From Mytilus galloprovincialis (taxonomy: Eukaryota; Mollusca; Bivalvia; Mytilida; Mytilidae), in NCBI RefSeq assembly GCF_965363235.1, contig NC_134845.1, forward strand, positions 66,679,261 through 66,743,260: DNA of 64,000 nt, given 5' to 3'. The notes under the pieces are model-generated. The model did no database searches and was not told where the DNA came from. It saw nothing but the letters and a program-made list of their open reading frames with translations. Made by a program: the position numbers and the translations under genes. Shown here piece by piece: positions 36,101 to 48,100 of the stretch. Positions within the stretch are counted from its first letter, which is position 1; the number at the start of each line of letters is the position of its first letter.

Positions 36101-39100
36101 GACAAAAGTTCTGCATCATCATCTGATGGTATATCATTGTTGTTATCATCCACAGGCCTTGGGTTTTTATCCGAAGTTATTTTCCCTGTACCAATTTTAC
36201 TCAAAATGTTAGACATTTCCTTCTGTTGTTCAATTGATGCTGAGCTATAGGAGTTTATGGATTGAACATTTTTATGTCCACTCAACTGCATTATGCGTGT
36301 ATCTGGTATGTCCTCATGTACCAAGGCAGTGATAGTAGTTTTTCTGACACTATGATTAGTTTTTCTACCCTGAATACCACCGTCTTCACACATTTTTTTA
36401 ACAAAAGAACTTAGAGTGTTCTTTCCTAAAGCTTGTCTTGAAAACCAGACCCCGTCATCCTTAATTTGCCTGGAAAACCCCAAATAAAAGGGACAATCAT
36501 CTGCAACCATATCTTCTGGTCTTCTTCTAAGAAACTGTTTATATGTCTGTATAGGACATCTAGGATTACCTGAAAGAAGATAAACCAGTTAAATATTGAT
36601 TGTTTAAATGTCATTATTATACGCATGTTTACAATATAATATATATATACATGTACATGTAGCTACACTTGTAATATATGATATCTGGCTGTTATTTTGT
36701 GATGGCAATATCTTGATATCTTGTTTAATACATATTTACACTACATGTATACTATGTTTTGCGTTTTTTAATTTACTTTTTCTGTAATTCAATTAAAAAA
36801 TGAAATAATTATTTTGAATCTTGTCCCCCCTATAAAACTTTTCCTGAAACATTACCTGTGTCAGCAAACATCTTGGCCTGAAAGGCACGGGTGTCCAAGT
36901 TAGCACCATTTCTTGTTTTGGTTATCCTCTCAGTATGTTCGAGATACTGCCCCCCGTCCGTAGTTGCCTTCATTTGGATGTCTCCCCATCTTAAGGTTGT
37001 GTGTTCTTCCCGGGAGCGTAAACCAAAATGTAGAGTGTTATTCATCCAAACAGTTCTGACTAGAGATTGAGGATTTCCTGCAAATAAATTTAAGGAATTT
37101 GTTTGAGTAAAAAATATTTGATTTAGACTTGTGTATACAATAAGGTTAAAATAATATACATTCTTATGACTGTACAAAATCAGGTGAAGATAATTCAAGG
37201 TATTGTCAAATTATTTTTTTAATTACATCATACCAATGTGTTTATTTTGTAGAGAAAATTGTGACCTCACAAAGGGCCAAATAACAAGACAAAGCTATTT
37301 AAAACACCAATAACAAAAAAATAATTATGCAAAGAATTGTTACCTGCACCAAGCAGCTCTTTTTCGTATAGTAAATTAACTTCCTCAGCTGTGAAGGGGT
37401 CTGCTTTCCTTTTTTTGGCTCCCATTCCCATGGATTTCAGCTGTTTCAGTTTGGCAGACATCACATCTCTAGAGTGGTGAAATTCTTTGTCAACCATTAT
37501 ATTTATTGCACATTTCTCTGTTAGATATCTTGATATGCTGCTCTGCATTGATCTGACAGATTGAGGTTCGTAGTTAGACTCGTCGTCTTTTTTCACTGTC
37601 ATGAAGAAACGAGCCAAACATTTATCAAGTTCCGTAACAGGAATTTCTTCCGCTAACCTCATCTCGTTATTGGATCTTAACCATCTGTTGAAAAGTCTCA
37701 TGTCACTCGTAGTTTTTCTAACTGTATTATCGTTTTTCAACGATTGAACAAAAGCAGCAGTGTCCGTGTCGTCTGCCATGTTTACAAACAACTTTCCGGA
37801 AATACCCGAAGTTCCATGTGATAAACCCCACGGACAATAACGGAAAGGCATGCGATAACATTCCGGAAGCAGTTAATAAAGGTGCCTTTATCAGCCCGCT
37901 AAGGAAATCTGTAGGAATCTGGTTAATAAACCTTGTAATCCTTTCATAGCCTTTTAATATTTTTAAATGTTATTGAACTGTAAAAATTAAGTATTATTTC
38001 ATACAAGTATATGATAAAGAAAAGTATTACTCCGAAATAGTCAACAGTCTTGTTCTTGCTGCAAGAGATACCCTTCCTATCGTCAAGCATAAAAGACATT
38101 TGAAACCATATTGGAACGACCATCTAACGGAGTTATATGATTCAACGTCGAAATGTATGGATCAGTGAACATTGACCGCGTGGCGAAGAATATGCGTCGT
38201 ATTTATCATATAAAAATTCAAAAAACTGTTTTAGGAATGAACTTCGTCGAGTCTATGATGAGTATGTATCCGAGATGTCTAATGATATTGAAAAATCTAT
38301 CGACGTAGATCAACGCTTAGCATGGTGTATTATCAACAGTCGTCGGTCAAGGAAAACAGATATCCTACTGAAATTGAACAATAAACTTGTAAATGATCCC
38401 GAAAGTGTTTACGTTGAACTGCAAATCTTTTTGAAACAATCGCCAAAATGTCCGATCATACTGAAGACAAAGTCAACAATAAACTTTTGATCCTTATTCG
38501 TAATCGATGTGATAATGACTGGATTAGACCCGTGTTTTAAAGAACTATCGAAAATTGTGACTTACTTGCCAAATAGAAAAGAGAGTTGGCTTGATGGAAT
38601 ATTCTATGAGCATATTAAATACGGCCGAAAATTTGTGCATTTGTGCACCCTTTTTAATCTAATCTTTGATCAATGTATAACACCTGTTGATTGGAAAACA
38701 AGTGTAGTAACTCCGTTGTTTAAAGGTGGAATAAAGTTGAAGTCTGATATCGAATCATACCGTGGTATATCTCTCATACCTTGCATATCAAAAGTATTCG
38801 AAAAAATGCTGGATAATAGACTAAATGAACGACTGATAAATGTTCCGAATAATCAAATGGCATATCAAAAGTATTTAAGAAGTATCTACCCCTCGTTTAT
38901 TTTACAAGAAACCGTACATCACTATAAGGAGAGAAATAGTTCTGTTCAAGTGACATTGCTAGATAGCAATAGGGCGTTTGATACGGTGGACCATATTTGA
39001 CTTAAAATTAAGATCAATGACCTTGAAATTGATGGTAATTTGTGGAAATTGTTAGATCATATGAATAAAGATCTTAAAAGTTTTGTGCTATGCAATAACG

Positions 39101-42100
39101 TAACAGCCTTGAGAGTGGCGTTCGACAAGCTAATGTAGTGCTTTATCATCGAAACTCTATCTTATCTAAATAAACGATCTTATTGAAATATACCTTAAAT
39201 TACCAAGAGAAGAAAGATTATGCAAAAACTGTAAACAAATTGATAACGAAATTCATTTCTTTTTATATTGTAATAGAAACCAAATAATAGTAGAAAAGTT
39301 TATTTTGATTTTTTGATAAATGAGAATATCAGCCTTATAAATTTAAATGACATAGATAAAATAACATATATACTCAAGCCAATTTCACACATTCAGGTAA
39401 ATTAGGTAGGATCCTTTTTAAAACAGTCTATTGAACTGAGGACAGGGGACTCTTAAAATATTTACTATATGTTGTTATTTTTTATTTTCATTTTGTTATG
39501 TTGTGTCACAACTATAAACATGTAGTTTTATGACAATAAAGATTTGAATTGATTTAAATGTTGACAAGCTGATGACATCGCTCTTATATCGCCAACATTT
39601 TTCGAAATGCAATGCATGATTGACATTTGTTACAATTACAGTGTTAAATGAAAGTTCGAGTTTTCACCCAAGTAAAAGTCAAGTTCTTATATTTTCTAAA
39701 AGAACCGAACCGTATAGAGATTTAAAACTCAATAAAGATATAATTCCAGTCTGTAATAGTGTGAAACATGTTGGTATTCTACTTGATGCTAGATTTAATT
39801 CAACTGAGAGAACTTTAGCAGCCTGTCGTACATTATTTTCTGTTTGTATGTCTATAATCAGAATGGGTGTTCATCCGTCTCTACTTAATCCAATCACATG
39901 CAGCAAAATTATTGTTCAACTATGTTATAGCAAAGGCCTGTATGGATGTGAACGCTGGAACAACTTGACTAAACACGAACTATTATTACTTGAACGAACG
40001 CATCGGTATATTTGCAAATACGTACAAGGATTGCGTAGGTCGACTAGAACTGAAAAGTGCACTTCTTTGCTAAGGTGGATTCATATTGAAAGTATCATTA
40101 ACATTAATAAGATGTTATTCTTTGGGAGGCTGTGTAATATGCCATCTAAATATTTGACGAAAAACGTCCTTATCTCAAGACTTTTGGTGTTTTACCACAA
40201 ATGTACGGAAAATACCTTTGGCTTTGTAAATGATGTCATCCAGATTATGCAGAAATACGATTTAGTAAGTCATATTGAAAAACTAATATCGATAAGTTAC
40301 TTTCCTGTGCAGAAACAATGGAAATCGATAGTTAAAAAACGTGTATATGAGTATGAAGAGAACGTTCTTAAACAACGCCTAGATAGTGACAATGACTGAA
40401 TATTTTAAACTTATTCATAACTCTTTTGAACCACATCGTGCTTGGACCATCTTGCGCCAGTATCCATCTTTGAACTTGCAAGCAAAATTCATCATATCTC
40501 TGTGCGCCCTGGTTAGACCAAGCGCACCTGATGCTAAATTACTGTTATGTCATAAGTGTGGTTTTTTCTATGACAACGCAATTGAGCACATTTTAATACA
40601 ATGTTGCAGTGTAGCGCCTATAAGAGACTTGTTTTGGATAGAGCTGATTAATATTGAATCCATTGAGTTTAGCGCAACGCTCCATGCTATGGAAGACATT
40701 ATTCTTGACACTAACTTTACTATCATGTAATAGTGACAAATGTTTCATTCTTGAAAAATCAGATGCAGACAGTTTCACCCACTCATGTGTAAAGTTTATA
40801 TATAGGTTATGTAAGGAATATGACAGTTAACTTGATATGTATTACAACTGAAATATCTTAAAAGACATTTTTCGATTCATCTGAACATTTATTTATCTAT
40901 TCTACTTATTCAATGATCTATTCAATTATTCATTAATATAAATTTGTATTTTTCTTTTATTTCATTCAAACCGTTACTTAAATTCCCATTATTAACACTC
41001 TGTATTATACCAAATTTGTATTTATGTTCATGTATATTCATACTCTCCTTAAGGAGAATAATAATAAACATATATACCACGGGAATAAGACATCTGCAAG
41101 TGTTTTTTTTTTTTTTGTGTATGAACCAGTTGAGTACTTTTCTATGTTTTTGATTGTTTGTAGGTCAGTCAAATATTACTGATACATTTTTTGTAAGTTG
41201 AAAATGACATTAAAGGACCTCGTTACGAAAAGTGCTGTTCAAATCGACTGGTACTATGGGCTCATGGATCCTAACATCCCTTGTATTGCTCATTTCTTTT
41301 AATTTAAGATTAATTAATCATTGGACTTTTACTTTTATATACACTGTATAACAAACTATTAGTCTGGGTCGATTTAGTACCGTTTTGCGTGTAGAATACA
41401 TTGAACTTTAAAATTTATTTATCAATGTTCATCTTACATGTGTTGAACACAAATGAAACATGATTTACTTGAAATCCACTAAAGATTCCGTGTTTTTCAT
41501 TTTTATTTGAAACGTCTCGTTTTTTTTCACAAATAGCTCGGTTTTTTTTTACAGAAAATGTGAATAATTATTTTTGGCCTTAGATACGGACTTTATCTAG
41601 TAGTTATCAGTTATTAAGTGAAGGACAATATTCCCAATTTGTTATAAAGACATATCACTATGCTTTATAATGCTTATTCAACTCAAATTACCATCAAACT
41701 TTTTTAAAAATCATTTCATGATAAACAAAAAATCTCTTTTTTGTTTTAAAGAAAAATATTAATAATATTAATAGCTACTCCATTCTGGGCCGAACGTTAC
41801 AAAAATCAATACAAACGAGAGAAATTTCCCTTTTTATTTACCCGAACAAACAGTCACAATAATTCCCATTGTTTGAAGTGAATATTCGAATGGTGCCCTA
41901 TACAATCCATTCAATTAAAAAAGAATGTCAAGTACAGTTGAAGTAATACAATTAATTGATTGTAAACAATTGTCCATGGTTATCCTGTCAAGTGTATTGG
42001 GAAACGAGCTCCAGAAAAATGTAGTACAACAAAGTCTTCCTCGGTTTCATGATTAAATTAAATAGAAAGAATTATATTTCATGTATCAACGATGTAAAAG

Positions 42101-45100
42101 TTTAATATGTTAAATGTTACATTAAACGGCTTCAAGAACCATATTAATTTTCTCATAATTTATTTTATTTGTACCTTTCCTTTTCGATGTTGATAGTAGT
42201 ATGTTTTTATTTACCCAACATGATAATTTCCGCGCTGGTGTTTTTTTTTAAGTATACTTGTTTTTAGATGAATAGGTCATATGATATTTATCTACTCCTT
42301 ACTGTATCATTTGTATAAATTCATAATCAAATAAAACGGTTGCTGATTATAAAATTGATATCTTAATTACATTCAAAAAATTAACATCCGGTTTTTAAAA
42401 ATGCTGTGTTCCATTGTTACTTAATACAGATAGTCCGAAAAGTTCCGTAGGTATTGCGGAATGTTTATAAAAATTAAGATGTGGTTTGAGTTATAACGAT
42501 ACAACTCTCCATTCAAGTCACATTGTAACAAAAGTTAACATCATAGGTGAAAGACAACAAGGGCAGCTTTCGTTGTTAGTATTACCATTATTAAAAGCAC
42601 GTTTAACACGATCAGTCTCTATATTGTACGTACTAAAGTCGTTAATGTATTTTTAAGGATTTAAATTTACCATGCTTTGGTTCAATGTATTCTATTTCCT
42701 GCAACTCTGTCACTGAAGAGGTTATCCATGGATACAGACCTGTGCTGCCTATCAATGTAAACACAATAAAAACATAAGCATACTATATGTTTTGTCTTAT
42801 TGATTGATGTGTTACAAAAGCAAAGGCATTTATAAGACAAGACAGTCGAATCATTTCAGTCAAATATTTTGAAAGTTTAAGCCCGAGATCTGGGAATAAG
42901 AGGGTCATGTGAAAATACCCTGACCGCTAAACAAAATGCCATTTACTTCTCTTAAAATATATCAATCAATTGTGTCCGTTGAAAACATTTAACTTTTGTT
43001 TAATATGTGTAATCATATAATGTGTAGTACAGGTTATGTCGTTTGTTTATGTGTTGCATATTTGTTTTTCGTTCATTTTTTTTACATACATGAGGCCGTT
43101 AGTTTTCTCGTTTGAATTGTTTTACATTGTCTTATCGGGACCTTTTATAGCTGACTATGCGGTATAGGCTAATTGTTAAAGGCCGTACGGTGACATATAG
43201 TTGTTAATGTCTGTGTCATTTTGGTCTCCTGTGGACAGTTGTCTCATTGGCAATCATACAACATCTTCTTTTTTATATGTTATTATTATATCGGATTAAT
43301 ACTTTTAATGAAATATAATTGTTTTCTTAACGGAGTGAATTAAAGAATAACTTTCATCAATATCGAGTATGCAATTTGATATGAACTCGACACTAAATAC
43401 TTGAAAAATGCTTTGAGAGACTCTGTGACATAAAGTTATATGACATCGGTCTTCTGTATCGTTCAATTCATTGCCGTGCCTAATCTTTGACTAAATTCAC
43501 CAATATTTTGAAGTTGTGTTTCAATTGATTGATTTAGGCTCACGATAACTTTAGCCCTTGTTTAATACATTTCGAATTGCTATTTTACAGTTTAGGTCAT
43601 CCTTTATAGTAAGGTTGATATATATATTGGGAAAAGCACATGAAAATTCATGAGGTCTAGTCTTGATATCTAAGTCATAAATATGGGAATCATGCAACAC
43701 ATGTTTGGACAAATTTCGTTACAATTTATTCGGTATATGTATTATAAATGATAAGTACATAAAAGAACTGATCTTTAAAACACGACGATAGCTTCGATTG
43801 AACTGTCAATTAACAAAATGTATATACCACATATAACTTTCGATTATGTGTCCTATGCTAATTAATATTTTTATTGAGTTTTAAGAACTCAGTTTTGGTA
43901 GAATGATGTCAACTTTCCTCAACTTATTTAAATACATTTTCTAATATGTATATTTAATAAACATTACACTGAATGGAAGCTTTATAAAATGACCGCCCGG
44001 AAGAGCACCTTTTATCAGGGCTTTGCAAAGCCTGGTGTGTTTCGCAAAGTATTGGGAGGCGTATAACCTTAAAACATGTCAGAAGTATTCTTTTTTTCCA
44101 CTTCTTTCGCGTAAAATACCTTTCGACCATACATATTTCAATCGACATGTTTAAACCTATCAATAGAAATCAGAAATGACCGTGTGTAAATCAAAATTAG
44201 CAAATGTTCTCCCTTATTTTAATGAAAACACCAATTGAAAGAGCCATGTATATTTAGAATCAGTGTGAACAAAACACTGTCAGTTGAGACCGAAAGTTAC
44301 ATGTTTTAACCGAAAGAAGCCAATTATCTCTGTAGAAAATAGAAACCATATATTTTTTCAGACTTTGATAACAAACAATAAAACAACAACTTTTAAAATG
44401 AACACCATAGACAAACTGACATAGGCTTTACCAATTTTAGTTCAAAGTACAGCCTCAAACAATTATTAAATCATATAGCGGAAAGTAAACTATATAAGGC
44501 CTTAACTTATAAAATGTAGGACGATACCACCAAACTATAAATACAAACGAATATAGTATACATTAACAACCGACAAACACTACATTACAGGCGCCAAACT
44601 TAGGACAGGCACATACATATACGGAAAATCACAAACCGAAGGGTGCCAGGACTGGTCAAATCAGTACAGACCTTTTTTGAGGTATAAAGTCAAACTTCAT
44701 ACAATTTTTCTTTCAATTGATGTAAGAGGTTTTGGTATGAGTGCCAACGAGACAACTCCCCATCCAAGTCACAATTACCTACACTCGTAGGGAAATAAAT
44801 ACTTTGATATTATCAAAATTAAATCCGATTTAACGGAGAAACAAACTATATTAGGTTAAAATTGCGTATGTAAGATATTTCTAAAGTGAAGGACAAATAA
44901 AATGTTCTTGTCGCAAACGATGGCTTTCAGACTTTAAAGGTTTTAAATTTTGCTTTTGCTTTATGTTTGGTGTCTCGTTTATGATTTGCACGATTGTAAA
45001 AAAATGTGTAGTGAGAAAAAAAAACCAGCTCAAAATATCATTTATTGTCTTCTCTTGATAATTATGAGTTACCAACAGAAATATATAACCGGATTAATAA

Positions 45101-48100
45101 TAATAATGAATTTTAATTTGATGAAATGAAAAACAGAAATGTATAAACAAACCTTCAACAATCGTATTGCCTCTTGTAGATGGTAAACTAATGCATCCAT
45201 TTATATGGTTACATCTATTTCAAAATATTAAAACACACATACATTGTTTTACTTGATATTTAATATGCATAATAAAACATATTTAAAAAAAACGTATACA
45301 AAGTTTAGTTTTTCCGCTTCCTTCATCTTTTTCAATTACAAAATATTCTGAGCAATTTTATTTTTTTCATAATTAACAAACTGTAAATGTATGAGTATTT
45401 CAAGTACACTATATTAAAATCATAAAATAATAAAACACACATACATTGTTTTACTTGATATTTAATATGCATAATAAAACATATTTAAAAAAAAAAAACG
45501 TATACAAAATTAGTTTTTCCGCTTCCTTCATCTTTTTTAATTATAAAATATTCTGAGCAATTTTATTTTTTTCATAATTAACAAACTGTAAATGTATAAG
45601 CATTTCAAGTACACTATGTTACATGTATGTGCTGAAGAGTGAAGCACACACATTAATAATAAGCCTTACAGTAGATAATATTACAGTTATTCGTCAACAT
45701 GTGCTTTATCATGTGTTTACTTTGTAATGCATGATACATGCACAATAAACACACTTTTTCAGTAATTATACAAATCCTGTAAATTAAAAATTGTCATGTA
45801 TCATTGCAAATGAGAAAAAAACGCTTTTCGAGAGTTTTCATGTTTCCGCTGCAGTAACAAAAAAGGAAAATAGTATAGATTTTAAAATTTGCTTCGTGTC
45901 TTTTATTTGTGCCATTGCGCTTTGTTAATGTCCCTGTTTGTGTTTCTTTGTTACATATTTGTTTGTTTTTATCATGTTTATCGTGATTAAGATTATAACA
46001 CATTGAATGTGGAACCTCAATTTCTTATATATTGTCCTATTGTGTCTGTTTGTTTTGTTAACACCTCGTTGTCAATATTATGGAATTTGATGCGACTGTC
46101 ATACAAGTAAGAGGTTGAATAAAACTTTTCTACATCGAAAAATGACTGCACCACGTCAGAAATGTTGACAGTTGTTATTAGATTAGGGTCTTTCATTTCT
46201 AAATTTTCATACGAGTTCGGTGTTTTTGTGATTCTACGTTTTTCTGCAAACATTGGAGTTCAGACAAATATTGTACTTTTTTACATGTCGAGTAAATAAA
46301 GATTTAATATTTGACACAATAGATGAGTAAAATAGTTCATTTCACATTTCTTTTTTCTTCCCTTTTTTATCTGTTAAAACAAATGGTGATTCCATATTTT
46401 TCGCTGAAAATGTATATTGCTTACTGGAAAAACGTTTTAAACTAATCTTTATGCAATAAATCATTATGAAAATTGCCAGCGAATCAAATGGGTTTATTTT
46501 CGCACATACCTTTTCCATATTTGTTACTGACAGCCCCCTTTATTCTAGTTGGGCTTTCTGGATCACTTTTCGAACAATTTATTTTTGCTTTTTGAAAAAC
46601 ATATTATATGGTCATTTTTATAAATTTCCTGTTACAAAACTATTTATTTTTCGAAAAACTAAGGATTTTCTTATCCCAGGAATAGATTTATACCTTAGCC
46701 GTATTTGGCACAACTTTTTGGAATTTAGGTCCTCAACGCTCTTCAACTTTTTCCTTTTTGGCTCTATACTTATTTTGATCTGAGCGTCACTGATGAGTCT
46801 TATGTAGACGAAACGCGCATCTGGCGTATTAAATTATAATCCTGGAACCTTTGATAACTAACTACATATACACCAAATCGCTTTCATAAAAGAACTAAAT
46901 GTATATATAACTCAAACCGTATAATAAAATCAAACACGCCCACTAATCACACATGAAATACATATTCCACACGATCTAGGGACAACAGGAGTTGACACTT
47001 TTTATAAAGTTTGAACAGCATTAAGAATAAACCTTGACACGTTCTAAGTATTTCTTAACTCATTATCGATGAACAATATAAAAAAAACCTTGAAATTTAA
47101 TTCACTTTAGTGTATAAATTTGTTATACTTACATTTGATTTTCTGTGCATTCGCAGGAATTAAGACATCTCTTACCATATAAGTTTCCTGTGCACGACTG
47201 ACAACTACCTCCTTGATTTGAAATAAACCCGTCTTCGCATACTAAAAAAGTATTTGAATAAATAGTAAACAACTTTTAACAGGTTTTGCATTTGTAATTC
47301 TTTGAGGGGACGGTGTTTTTTATTGTTCGTATAAATCTGGATCAAACATGTCAAATGCATGATAATATTTATGTGCAAAACATCATAAAATACTAGACTT
47401 ATCAACACAAATAAACACTATGTCAAACTTCTAGGCATATTCATCTTAATGAAATGAACCTTCATTTCGAAGCCACGTGTTAGAATCAGTATATTTAAGG
47501 GCTACACAAAACGTATTATTAACGAAGAAAAACTGGCAGCGTATTTTAAAACAAAAATCAACGAAAAGAAAAAGAACGGTGTACCATTCAATACATCACT
47601 ATGTAAACACTAAGCAACCGATAATTGATAATGATCACATGATAGGCGTGATAATCGGCAACTGTTCTACATGCGGAACTCGTACAAACAAAATGATATT
47701 CAGAAAATATCAAAACTTAGTTGATTCTGTCAACCAGAGACTATTCAACGAAATTATAACTGCCGTAAACACACTTTTTGAATAAGGTTGAATACCAACT
47801 TTGATTGTTGATAGGATTTATGTTCAAGTTTAGAAATAGGTTTTTGGACGCACATGAAAGACCCAGCAATATAAAATTGTCTGTAAGCAAACTTACTTTA
47901 TTTAAAAGAGGGACGAAAGATACCAGAGGGACAGTCAAACTCATTAATCGAAAATAAACTGACAACGTCATGGCTAAAAATGAAAAAGACAAACAGACAA
48001 ACATTAGTACACATGACACAACGTAGAAAACTAAAGAATAAGCAACTCGAACCCCACCAAAAACTTGGGGTGATCTCAGTAGATCCGGACTAGTAAGCAG

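Noticed and set aside
35716..38018. 14-bp inverted match (aagtatatgataaa at 38005-38018, complement at 35716-35729) flanking the tyrosine recombinase, as possible TIRs
   Set aside because: The right copy lies at the start of the LINE remnant and the match is short and AT-rich; Crypton-type elements are not expected to have TIRs.
47477..47785. 102-codon plus-strand frame with CSTCGTRT
   Set aside because: No splice signals, family resemblance or homologous copies are visible; it lies in intron 2 of the EGF-like gene on the opposite strand.
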